Assembly: GCA_021846845.1 (NCBI GenBank)
Contig: JAJZWB010000003.1
Coordinates: 1 to 58,404 of the forward strand
DNA from: Actinomycetes bacterium
GTDB lineage: Bacteria; Actinomycetota; Thermoleophilia; Solirubrobacterales; Solirubrobacteraceae
Direction: 5' to 3'
Length of the DNA: 58,404 nt
Positions 51,145 through 58,327 of the stretch are shown here, piece by piece. Position 1 is the first letter of the stretch. Each line of letters begins with the position of its first letter. The notes under the pieces are model-generated. The model saw only the letters and a program-made list of their open reading frames with translations. It did not search any database and was not told the DNA's origin. The translations under genes and the position numbers were made by a program.

Positions 51145-51441
51145 TCAGAACCCGAGCGCGAACTTGGCGTCCTCGCTCATCAGATCAGGCGTCCAGGGTG
51201 GCGTGAAGGTCATCGTCGACTGCACGTCGGTGACCCCCTCCAGCTCGGAGACGAACTCCTCGATCTGCTCCGACACCTGCGGCCCGATCGGGCACCCAGG
51301 GCTGGTGAGCGTGTACGTCACACGTACGGTGCCGCCGTCGACCTCCACGTCGTAGATCAGGCCCAGCTCGACGAAGTCCATGCCGAGCTCGGGATCGATC
51401 ACGTCCCGCAGCGCGTCGGTCACCTCTTCCACGGTTGCCAT
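51145..51441 (-). CDS. MIP18/DUF59-family (SufT-like) iron-sulfur assembly protein
   Basis: The 98-aa protein has the DUF59 start VTDALRDVIDPELGMDFVEL, a VTYTLTSPGCPIG segment with the conserved Cys, and the SELEGVTDVQSTMTFTPPW end. Proteins of this family (SufT, PaaD, MIP18) help in Fe-S cluster or metallocentre maturation. No other suf gene is nearby, so it is a stand-alone form. A TACACT hexamer ends 8 nt before the ATG at 51441, indicating a leaderless transcript. It is convergent with the 74-aa gene. Confidence 0.9.
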   Translation of the reverse strand: MATVEEVTDALRDVIDPELGMDFVELGLIYDVEVDGGTVRVTYTLTSPGCPIGPQVSEQIEEFVSELEGVTDVQSTMTFTPPWTPDLMSEDAKFALGF

Positions 51442-51449
51442 GTCCGCCA

Positions 51450-51455
51450 AGTGTA
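51450..51455 (-). promoter_or_regulatory. Putative -10 element of the SufT-like gene (leaderless)
   Basis: TACACT on the minus strand is followed by 8 nt and the ATG at 51441. The divergent STAS promoter lies within the next 130 bp. Confidence 0.5.
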
Positions 51456-51549
51456 GGACGCGCACGGCGGGCCGCGGGATGCCCCGGACCGCAGAGTTGC
51501 GCGGCAGGCACCGGAGCTGCTTCTTAGGCAAGTTTTAGGATCGCCGCAC

Positions 51550-51579
51550 TTGTCAGGTCCTCGTCAGCTTGGGTAGGTT
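51550..51579 (+). promoter_or_regulatory. Promoter of the STAS gene
   Basis: TTGTCA (51550-51555), an 18-bp spacer and TAGGTT (51574-51579) form a good promoter. Transcription should start near 51586, where the open frame has ATC rather than a standard start codon. Imperfect repeats of TTTTAGGATCGCCG (near 51533) and TTTTCAGGATCGTCG (near 51578) flank it. Confidence 0.6.
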
Positions 51580-51615
51580 TTCAGGATCGTCGTCTTCGAT
51601 GACAAGCCACCCACA

Positions 51616-51903
51616 TTGCGGTGCGTCGGCGATGAGGACCGGAGCACCCAGGGCTCCCGACGCAGGGCGCTGACCAGGGCGATCCGCGCCGACGCGGACG
51701 TCACCGTCGACCTGTCGGAGCTCTCCTTCGCGGATCCGTCGCTGATGCTCGACCTCGCGATGCTGGCGCGCCGGCTGCGTGCCCGCGGCCGCTCGCTCCT
51801 TCTGTGCGGCGCGCAGCCGCAGATCCGCACGCTGATCCAGATGGTCGGCCTGCACAAGCTCCCGGGCATCGAGCTTCAGGGCTCCGCCCGGGCGCTGGCC
51901 TGA
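51616..51903 (+). CDS. STAS-domain protein (anti-sigma factor antagonist-like), start uncertain
   Basis: The frame encodes a STAS domain: VTVDLSELSFADPSLMLDLAMLARRL, SLLLCGAQPQIRTLIQMVGL and the terminal HKLPGIELQ strand. The SpoIIAA phosphorylatable serine position reads FADPSLML, with Ser-Leu after Asp-Pro. The first standard codon is TTG 51616. However, the first beta strand (IVVFDDKPPTLRCVGDEDR) is encoded upstream in the same frame from 51586, where only ATC could initiate, 6 nt after a good -10. Either initiation is at ATC, or the protein lacks the first strand, or a mutation removed the start. Confidence 0.75.
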   Translation: MRCVGDEDRSTQGSRRRALTRAIRADADVTVDLSELSFADPSLMLDLAMLARRLRARGRSLLLCGAQPQIRTLIQMVGLHKLPGIELQGSARALA

Positions 51904-51982
51904 CCGCCGCGCCCGCCCCAGCCTGTCCGTCCGGCGCATTGCCTAACTTTGCGGCGTTCGCAACCCGCAAGCCGGAGCTGCA

Positions 51983-52438
51983 ATGACCCTGTGCTTCATA
52001 GAACCGCAGAACGCGATCCGGGTGATCGCCGACTCAGTCGGCCGCGAGGCGCGGCGTCAGATCCTGGGCGAGGTCGTGCGCGCCTGGGTGGATGAGATCC
52101 CCGAGTCCGAACTGGACTCGCACTACGCCAAGGCGGTCGCAGACCTGGACGAGCACGACCTGTCGCTGCTGGCGGCATGGCATGTCTCGCTGGAGGTCGG
52201 CCAGCCGCTCCCGAGCAAGGAGTTCCTGGTCAAGGTGTTCCCTTCGCTTGGAGAGAACCGGCGTGAGGCGCTGAAGATCGCCGCCGGCTTCCGGGGGGAG
52301 GAGGCATTCGAGGCGGGTGTCGGCGAGGAGCAGGCATTCGACACGGTGCTTCCGTGGCTCTCCGATGAGCGCTGCCGCGCGCTCGCAGCGGAGTGCCTTG
52401 AGCTCTACTGCTGGGACCGGCTCGGGGTCGACAACTAG
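51983..52438 (+). CDS. Unrecognised 151-aa helical protein
   Basis: The 151-aa soluble protein begins MTLCFIEPQNAIRVIADS and is rich in Glu, Leu and Ala. It contains DEHDLSLLAAWHVSLEVGQP and ends ECLELYCWDRLGVDN. No motif or family is recognised. Helix-rich layout and several conserved-looking Trp/His residues suggest a regulatory or protein-binding role, which is a guess. GGAG lies 8 nt before the ATG at 51983. The upstream gap (51904-51982) holds the AT-richer TTGCCTAACTTTGCG and a small inverted repeat TTGCG-N5-CGCAA. It follows the STAS gene on the same strand but has its own likely promoter. Confidence 0.75.
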   Translation: MTLCFIEPQNAIRVIADSVGREARRQILGEVVRAWVDEIPESELDSHYAKAVADLDEHDLSLLAAWHVSLEVGQPLPSKEFLVKVFPSLGENRREALKIAAGFRGEEAFEAGVGEEQAFDTVLPWLSDERCRALAAECLELYCWDRLGVDN

Positions 52439-52579
52439 CGACTGACCGGCCGCCCAGTCTCGACGCGAGCGACCGGTCAGCCCCGGCTCGGACCGCCAGC
52501 CCCCGGCTCGGACCGCCGATCCCGCTCGCCGACAGTGCGCTCCGTCGCGGGCGGTCGCCCGGACGCGCACGTTCAGCTG

Positions 52580-54235
52580 CTACCCGCCCGGGGTCACCGT
52601 CACGAGCGCCGCGCTCCCCGCCGGCACCGAGACGGTCAGACGCCCGCCGGCGGCCTGCACGCGCGTCACGATCGGCGCGCCCAGCAGACCGGTGGACGTC
52701 TGCGCGCCGTAGCTGCGGCCTCCGAGGGTCACGCCGCTGCGGCTCGCAACGCTCGGCGCCTGCATCCGCTCCACGGTCGCGGTCGAACCGGAGCCTGCTG
52801 GGAGCGTCAGCGTGACCCGCCGTCCGCGGACGGGGTCCTTGTCGATCAGCACGATCCGCACCGTCCCGTCGGACGCGCGGGTCGCCCACGTGCGCAGCGC
52901 GCCGAACGAACCGCCCCGGGAGACGGCCAGCAGCCTCGAGCCGGGGGGCGCTGCCTCGGCGAACAGCTGAAGCCCGTAGTAGACGGGGGCCACCGATGCC
53001 TCCCAGCGGCCGTTGACGCGCCGCAGCCGGAAGAGCTGGTAGGCCGCCGCGGGCAGCGTGTGCATGTCGACTCCGTCGACCCCCACCCGCGCCAGGGAGA
53101 ACAGCGCGTCGGTGGCCCAGAGCGCGCTTGCGAACGTGTCGCTGACTCCCACCTTGCCGAAGCAGGCGACCGAGTTGAGCTCGTCGACCCGCAGAAGGCG
53201 ATGGTGGCTGTGTGCGATCGCGAGCCAGGGCTTGACGCTGGCGGCCAGGCCGGCCGTGGCGTAGTTGGCCAGCAGGTGCGGGATGGACGGGTACTGCCGC
53301 GAGCTGGGTGGCACGAAGCAGTTGCGCAGCGGGTAGCGGTGCACGGTCATGATCGTCAGGCGCGGTGTGCGCGCGAGCAGGTTCGGCACGACCCGCACCC
53401 AGGAGCCCGGTGCGGTCGTCGGTCCGACCGCGAGCGCCGGGCCCGCGAGCGCAGTACCCGGCGCCGCCCGCGCCGCCGCGGCCGCCTCGGCCTCGAACTG
53501 GCGGCGGAATGCGGGATATCCGAAGCCCTTCGGCCGGATCGTCACGGGCAGCCCGAAGACCGTGTGCAGGATCGTGAACTTGGAGTAGATGTTCGGCTCG
53601 TTGCCGATCTCGAAGGCCTGGATCGATCGGCGCCCGAGCGCATGCTCGAACGCGCGCGCCTCGGCGGCCGCTAGCGCCGGCTCATTGGCGGCCAGGTTCA
53701 GCCCCATGATCATCCGTGCCCCGAGCCGGTGGGCGAGCGCTGCGGTGGTGGCGAGCCAGCTGCGGGTCAGCCGATAGCGGGCGAAGGCCGGCGGACGCAC
53801 CCCCGGTGCCGGCACGTAGGAGATGTCGGTGCTGTCTCCCCCGATGCGCAGCACGGGCGCCTGACCGGGCGTCAGGTTGCGGATCAGCGTGACCAGCACC
53901 GGGTCGATCCGGGCCGGGTCCGAGCCCGTGTACGCGCGCACCGCCTGGAATTCGAACGAGAAGCCGAGGTATCCCGACGGAACCGGCTGACCGACCGCGC
54001 GCGCGGAGACCGAGACCGAGACGCGATCGGCCGGCACCCGGCGGCCCGCGGTCGCCGCCGCCTGCGTGACCGCTGCGCCGCCGGAGGCGGCGGTGCTCGC
54101 GGGGCCGCTCGCGGCCGCCTGCGTGCTCGCCGCGCTCGTTGCGGTCGCGCCGCTGCCGCCGCACGCCGCCAGCGACAGGCAGGCCATCGCCGCGACCGCC
54201 GCGGACCCGATCCGGCGTGACCGCACGCCGGTCAC
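52580..54235 (-). CDS. Secreted glycoside hydrolase-like lipoprotein (GH79-like)
   Basis: The 551-aa protein has a lipoprotein signal with lipobox SLAAC (Cys25) and an Ala/Ser/Thr-rich spacer to about residue 68. A TIM barrel with two catalytic glutamates follows: acid/base in EIGNEPNIYSKF (Glu213) and nucleophile in RVDELNSVACF (Glu352). LRIGGDSTDI and a C-terminal beta-sandwich (about 440-551) fit clan GH-A families such as GH79, whose members cleave beta-glucuronides or heparan-type sugars. The substrate is uncertain. It overlaps a HAD phosphatase gene (ATGA), which overlaps no other enzyme of a sugar pathway. Confidence 0.85.
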   Translation of the reverse strand: MTGVRSRRIGSAAVAAMACLSLAACGGSGATATSAASTQAAASGPASTAASGGAAVTQAAATAGRRVPADRVSVSVSARAVGQPVPSGYLGFSFEFQAVRAYTGSDPARIDPVLVTLIRNLTPGQAPVLRIGGDSTDISYVPAPGVRPPAFARYRLTRSWLATTAALAHRLGARMIMGLNLAANEPALAAAEARAFEHALGRRSIQAFEIGNEPNIYSKFTILHTVFGLPVTIRPKGFGYPAFRRQFEAEAAAAARAAPGTALAGPALAVGPTTAPGSWVRVVPNLLARTPRLTIMTVHRYPLRNCFVPPSSRQYPSIPHLLANYATAGLAASVKPWLAIAHSHHRLLRVDELNSVACFGKVGVSDTFASALWATDALFSLARVGVDGVDMHTLPAAAYQLFRLRRVNGRWEASVAPVYYGLQLFAEAAPPGSRLLAVSRGGSFGALRTWATRASDGTVRIVLIDKDPVRGRRVTLTLPAGSGSTATVERMQAPSVASRSGVTLGGRSYGAQTSTGLLGAPIVTRVQAAGGRLTVSVPAGSAALVTVTPGG

Positions 54236-54876
54236 AGCGGCACACCTCCCAGTGCCGCGTCGAGGTCCGCGATCGCCTGGTCGGTGCTTTGGAACACGAC
54301 CGCGCGCATCCCCATCCGAACCGCTCCCGCGCAGTTGTCCTCGATGTCGTCGACGAGCACCGCGGCGTGCGCCGCGACGCCCAGGCGCTCGAGCGTCAGC
54401 TCGTAGATCCGCGGCTCAGGCTTGCGGAAGCCGACGAACGCCGAGTCGACGACCACGTCGAACAGCTCCGAGACGGGGAGCATCGAACGCCACCGGTCCG
54501 ACCACTCACGGACGTTGTTGGTGCAGATCGCGGTCCGCAGCCCGCGCCCGCGCACCTCTCGGACATAGTCGATCATGCGCTCGTTGGGCGCCAGCCGCGA
54601 GAGGATGCTCTCCCCGAGCTCGTGAAGCTCGACAGGCCGACCGAGCTGCTCCCTCAGCCGCTGGCCGAGCTCGGTGAGGAACCGCGCCTCGCTCATGCGC
54701 CCGGTCTCCAGCTCGAACAGCGGGTTGGCGCCGATCCGCTCGCCGACTGCGCCCAGCGCGAGTCCCAGCTGCGGCATCGAGGCGCCGGATGCCTCCAGGA
54801 ACGACTCCAGCATGCCCGCGACCGGCGTCGTGAGCACGCCTCCGAAGTCGCACACGAGCGCCGTCACCGGATCCAT
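54232..54876 (-). CDS. HAD-superfamily hydrolase
   Basis: The 214-aa protein has HAD motif I as LVCDFGGVLTTP, motif II near AICTNN, motif III Lys in VGFRKPEPRIYEL and motif IV VLVDDIEDN. Motif I is Asp-Phe-Gly, with Gly where the acid-base Asp usually lies in phosphatases of the DxD type, a substitution seen in the haloacid dehalogenase/epoxide hydrolase-like branch. The substrate is unknown. The gene starts 8 bp after the preceding unrecognised gene and its stop overlaps the GH79-like start, so the three form one operon. Confidence 0.9.
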   Translation of the reverse strand: MDPVTALVCDFGGVLTTPVAGMLESFLEASGASMPQLGLALGAVGERIGANPLFELETGRMSEARFLTELGQRLREQLGRPVELHELGESILSRLAPNERMIDYVREVRGRGLRTAICTNNVREWSDRWRSMLPVSELFDVVVDSAFVGFRKPEPRIYELTLERLGVAAHAAVLVDDIEDNCAGAVRMGMRAVVFQSTDQAIADLDAALGGVPL

Positions 54877-54884
54877 CGCGCGCC

Positions 54885-55625
54885 CTAGAGTCCAACCAGG
54901 ACGTAGGCGCCGGCGCCCTCGCGCCCGCGACTGTGGCAGCGCAGCGGGACGACGCGGATCGCGATGCCGTCCCCGTCGAGCGCCGCTCCGGGACCGGCCG
55001 CCTCACCGGCCGCGCGGCGCGGGAACTCGCTCTCGCCCTCGCCGACCCAGAGCTCCAGGTTGACCCTGGTCGGCACGCCCTCGCGGTCATAGGTGGTCGA
55101 GAGCCGAGGCTCGGCCACCGCCACCCAGCCCTCGGGGTCGAACAGCGTCGCGGCGACCATGTCCTCCTCGTGGGAGACCTGGCGCTCGCCGCGCAGCGCC
55201 AGCAGCAGGAACGCGTCGTCGGCGCCGAACCAACCGGAGACGACGCGCGCGGAGCGCATCTCGCCGGGTTCCACGCCCTCAAGCGCGCAGCGCGTTCCGA
55301 CGCACTGGACCTCACGCCTGGACCCGCCCAGCTCCACCTCGCCGGACACCTGGCAGAGCTCCTGGAAGCCGGTCACGCGCTCCCCCGCGGACGCCTCCGG
55401 CGCCGAAGCGTCCTCTCCGGCGGGTTCGACGTGCAGGGCGAGGCCGGGACCCTCGAGCCGCCAGCCACGACCTTCCTGCTCCCAGCTGGCCAGAGCCCCT
55501 GACCAGCCCGCCCCGCCGCGCTCGCCGAGCACGATCGCCGCCGACGGGCCGCTTACCGCGGCCCCCCATAGGTCACCGCGCGCATCGCCGAAGACGACGG
55601 TGCGCAGTCGCCCCGCGGCGCTCAC
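54885..55625 (-). CDS. Unrecognised 246-aa beta-rich protein
   Basis: From GTG 55625 the protein reads MSAAGRLRTVVFGDARGDLWG and continues as a string of beta strands with many Glu, Gly and Val residues. It includes EVELGGSRREVQCVGTRC, RVVSGWFGADDAFLLLALRG and a C-terminal GAGAYVLVGL. This resembles lipocalin-like or CrtC-like beta-barrel proteins in composition, but no motif is decisive. The frame stays open further upstream with low-complexity sequence, so the start is moderate. It is first in the operon with the HAD hydrolase and GH79-like lipoprotein. There is no signal peptide. Confidence 0.7.
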   Translation of the reverse strand: MSAAGRLRTVVFGDARGDLWGAAVSGPSAAIVLGERGGAGWSGALASWEQEGRGWRLEGPGLALHVEPAGEDASAPEASAGERVTGFQELCQVSGEVELGGSRREVQCVGTRCALEGVEPGEMRSARVVSGWFGADDAFLLLALRGERQVSHEEDMVAATLFDPEGWVAVAEPRLSTTYDREGVPTRVNLELWVGEGESEFPRRAAGEAAGPGAALDGDGIAIRVVPLRCHSRGREGAGAYVLVGL

Positions 55626-55785
55626 AGAACCGGAAGCGGCCGCGCGGGCGACCGGATGATCAGCGTTGCGACGGCGAGCATCTCTCGCAAAGGCTAGTGG
55701 CTGGCCCGCGCATGCGAGTGGTCGGGTCGGTCGTTGGGGTGCTCGCGGAGAGAGGCCGGGGACCGCGCGCGCCCAGCGCAAGCGC

Positions 55786-56808
55786 CTAGGGCAGGCCGAG
55801 AGCCGCGCGGGCACCCGCCAGCAGCTCCGCGTCGGGCTCCTGCCGCGGGTCGATCCCGACACCCGCGCGCGTACCGCGCTCCCAGTTGAACAGGCCCAGA
55901 TCGAGCGCCTCCAGCGGGACCCCGAGCGCCTGTGCGAGCTCCACGGCGCGGCGCTCCAGCAGCAGCTTGTCGCCGATCCCCAGCACCCGCTTGCTGGCCA
56001 GCGTGACCGCGTCGTCTCCGCCGAGGCCGAGCGAGGGCGCCCGCAGCTCGTAGACCCCGAGCCGTCCCAGCGACGCCAGCAGCTCGAAGCGGGCCCCGCG
56101 GTGCAGGCCGGGCAGCGCCAGCCGCTCGAACGCGCGCTCGAAGCGGCGCTCGGGAGCCCACGACTCGTCGCCGGCGAAGGCCGCCGCCTGCGACCCGGCG
56201 CGCGCTGCCCAGGCGCGGTACGCGTCGATCGTGCGGCTCCCGCGGTCCGGGTCGTGAGCGGTTCGAGGCCCGAGCCCGACCCCGTCGAGCGCCGGCTCGG
56301 CCGAGCCTGCCCAGGGCTCGCGAACGCGCTCGATCTCGGCGAACGGACGCTCCTGTTCCAGCGGGCCCAGGTAGGCGATCAGGAACGCGAGCCACGTGCG
56401 CTCCTCCACATCCGCGCCGGCGTCGGCCACCTCCGCGTACAGGCCGGGAGGGTCGCTCGCAAGGCGCGCCAGCCGGGTCGCCGCGAACGTCAGCTCGGCA
56501 GCCAGCCGCTCCGCGTCGGCGACCGATCTCAGACCGGGCGCGAGCGGCGAGCGAAACCCGTCCTCCGCCGCACGCGACAGGCGCCGGACCCTCAGGCCGG
56601 GGGTGCGCGTCGTCGCGCCGCGGGCGCCGCCCGGCGACCGGCCCGCGACGGCGGCGCCCGCAGCAGTCGGACGGCCGGAGCGGGTCCCCTGCGCGGCCCT
56701 CGCCGGCTGACCGCTGGGAGACACCACGGGCCGCATCTCGACCTGCTGCTCTCGGGAGCAGATCGGGCAGTTCTGGATCAGGCGGCTGTGGCGGCAGAAG
56801 GTCGGCAC
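55786..56808 (-). CDS. Unrecognised 340-aa protein with N-terminal Cys/His zinc-finger-like motif
   Basis: The protein begins MPTFCRHSRLIQNCPICSREQ, a C-x1-H-x6-C-x2-C arrangement (Cys5, His7, Cys14, Cys17) that suits zinc. A Gly/Ala/Arg-rich linker (about 30-70) follows, then a helical domain of about 250 residues with FLIAYLGPLEQERPFAEI, RLALPGLHRGARFELLASLG and RVLGIGDKLLLERRAVELA. The last part looks like a helix-hairpin-helix-type segment but no family is certain. GTG 56808 is preferred because TATAGT lies 12 nt upstream; TTG 56820 is possible. It follows a UPF0104 gene. Confidence 0.7.
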   Translation of the reverse strand: MPTFCRHSRLIQNCPICSREQQVEMRPVVSPSGQPARAAQGTRSGRPTAAGAAVAGRSPGGARGATTRTPGLRVRRLSRAAEDGFRSPLAPGLRSVADAERLAAELTFAATRLARLASDPPGLYAEVADAGADVEERTWLAFLIAYLGPLEQERPFAEIERVREPWAGSAEPALDGVGLGPRTAHDPDRGSRTIDAYRAWAARAGSQAAAFAGDESWAPERRFERAFERLALPGLHRGARFELLASLGRLGVYELRAPSLGLGGDDAVTLASKRVLGIGDKLLLERRAVELAQALGVPLEALDLGLFNWERGTRAGVGIDPRQEPDAELLAGARAALGLP

Positions 56809-56820
56809 CGGCGGCGCCAA

Positions 56821-56826
56821 CTATAG
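56821..56826 (-). promoter_or_regulatory. Putative -10 element of the zinc-finger-like gene
   Basis: TATAGT on the minus strand overlaps the stop codon of the UPF0104 gene and lies 12 nt before GTG 56808. This supports GTG 56808 as the start. Confidence 0.45.
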
Positions 56827-57975
56827 GACGCGCCTTCGGGCCGTCCCCGGAGCGGGCGACGGCGCGCGCCAGCCCCCGGCGATCGCCTCTTCGCCCGCCC
56901 GTGCCTCCGCGCGCCGGTGCTCCCGGGCGCGCGCGATCACCTCACGGAAGCTGTGGAAGCGGAAGATCAGGACCAGCGCCGCGAACCCCATCGCGGAGCT
57001 GAGCACCGCGGTGGCGATCTGCTGCCCGACCGAGAAGGCCGGCGTGGCGATGTTGTTGGGGAAGATCGTCAGCAGCAGCGCCTGCTGGACGCCGGCGCCA
57101 CCCGGCGTGAACGGGAACACGGACGCGACCACCTGCACCGCCAGCACGAGCAGGGCGTTGCGCACCGAGCCGCCGATGTGGAACGCGTCCAGCAGCGCCC
57201 AGTAGGACGCAAAGCGCGCGACCCAGCTGGCGAGCTGCCAGCTCGCCATCTCCCGGCGGTAGCGGCGCCGGTCGGAGAGGATCGTCAGGCCCAGGCGGAT
57301 CCGTCCCCAGAACGCCCTCACGCGCGCCGACAGGACCGCGAACCCGACCACGAACGCCATGCCCATGACGGTGAGCAGGAACAGCGTGAAGCGCATGTTC
57401 GAGGCGAAGAAGCTGATGTCGAACGCCGGTAGCTTGGCGAAGTCGGGTGGCTTGGGGAAGACCCCCTGCGTGAAGGCGAAGGCCATCACCAGCAGGCCCA
57501 TGAACCAGTCGAAGATCACGCCCGTGCTCAGCGCGGTGGCGATCGTCGGGTAGCTTGACTCGTCGATCGCGAGCCTCGTCAGGAACATCTGGGCGACGTT
57601 GCCGCCTCCGAGCGGGAAGACGTTGTTGACCGCGTAGCCGACCATGTACGCCCCCCAGATGTCCCGCCAGCGCACATGACCGGCCGGGTAGGCGGCGCGC
57701 ACCGCCGCGAACAGGGCTCGGGAGCGCAGCAGCAGGTACAGCCCGTAGAGCGCGAGGCCGATCATCAGCGACAGCCAGTTGAGGCCCGCCAGCTGCGAGA
57801 AGAAGGTCCCGACCGACGAGAGCAGCCCGTTGACCGTGTCGAGGAACGAGGTTCCGTGGTGATGGTGGACCGCGAACAGCTGCTGGGCGCGCACCACCGT
57901 GAGGTGCTGGTAGACGGCTGAGCTCGGCTGGGGTCCGCTCGCGGCGGCGATCGGCAGGGCGGGCGACGGCGCCAT
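56821..57975 (-). CDS. UPF0104 / lysylphosphatidylglycerol synthase TM-region family protein
   Basis: The 384-aa membrane protein has about seven to eight transmembrane helices. The family motif is FPFTPGGAGVQQALLL near residue 290 and GYAVNNVFPLGGGNVAQM near 125. A stretch of His residues (AVHHHHG) in the N-terminal region before the first helix is unusual and could bind metal. ATG 57975 gives a better N-terminus than GTG 57993. It is the second UPF0104 gene in the window and may flip or bind a lipid. Its upstream region contains the hairpin-rich stretch 58128-58290. Confidence 0.85.
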   Translation of the reverse strand: MAPSPALPIAAASGPQPSSAVYQHLTVVRAQQLFAVHHHHGTSFLDTVNGLLSSVGTFFSQLAGLNWLSLMIGLALYGLYLLLRSRALFAAVRAAYPAGHVRWRDIWGAYMVGYAVNNVFPLGGGNVAQMFLTRLAIDESSYPTIATALSTGVIFDWFMGLLVMAFAFTQGVFPKPPDFAKLPAFDISFFASNMRFTLFLLTVMGMAFVVGFAVLSARVRAFWGRIRLGLTILSDRRRYRREMASWQLASWVARFASYWALLDAFHIGGSVRNALLVLAVQVVASVFPFTPGGAGVQQALLLTIFPNNIATPAFSVGQQIATAVLSSAMGFAALVLIFRFHSFREVIARAREHRRAEARAGEEAIAGGWRAPSPAPGTARRRVL

Positions 57976-58127
57976 GAGCAAACGGTCGCACACCGGGCGG
58001 CCATGCCGTCCCCGGCACGCCGATCCACCGCCGTCCCCGGCACGTCGATCGGCTCAGCCGCCGCCGCTCCGGGCAGGTGCGGGCTCGCGGGCCCGGCAGC
58101 GGGGGACGCGACGTCGACGAGTTAGGA

Positions 58128-58159
58128 CCGGGGGGCCCAGATCCATCTGGGCCCCCCGG
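58128..58159. terminator. 15-bp perfect hairpin
   Basis: CCGGGGGGCCCAGAT and ATCTGGGCCCCCCGG are exact complements separated by two bases. It is the strongest hairpin in the window; no T-tract follows on either strand. It ends the candidate RNA, and/or the transcript of the gene at the right edge. Confidence 0.55.
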
Positions 58160-58278
58160 AGAGTCAGGGAAGTGGGGGCGCAGTTCCCTGACCGACAGGG
58201 GCGAGTTTCCCCGTCCCACACCTCGTGCAAGCTTTTTGCCCCGAACGGTCCGGTCCAGGCACGGGCACCCGTACCTGC
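58128..58278 (-). ncRNA. Candidate structured small RNA or riboswitch-like leader
   Basis: Read on the minus strand after a TACGTT -10 (58290-58285), the sequence has a near-perfect 10-bp hairpin (58277-58256) and an A5-containing single-stranded stretch. A GGGG...CCCC stem follows (58212-58198), then a perfect 9-bp hairpin (58192-58163), and it ends in a perfect 15-bp hairpin (58159-58128) that looks like a terminator. It could be a separate RNA of about 150 nt or the 5' leader of the UPF0104 gene. It does not match an RNA family I can name. Confidence 0.35.
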
Positions 58279-58327
58279 CGACTTAACGTATCACCTCGGC
58301 CGACACGTGTGCCGGCACGCTCGCTCC

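Larger units (their letters stand above)
57976..58327. other. 352-bp gap between the UPF0104 gene and the gene at the right edge
   Basis: The left half (57976-58127) is GC-rich with no motif I can support beyond possible promoter sequence for the UPF0104 gene. The right half holds four hairpins within about 150 bp and a minus-strand TACGTT hexamer (58290-58285). No protein-coding frame in it looks genuine. Confidence 0.6.

Noticed and set aside
58128-58278. 6C RNA, a known actinobacterial family with C-rich loops
   Set aside because: One loop has five Cs and another C-run is base-paired. The defining pair of loops each with six or more Cs is absent.
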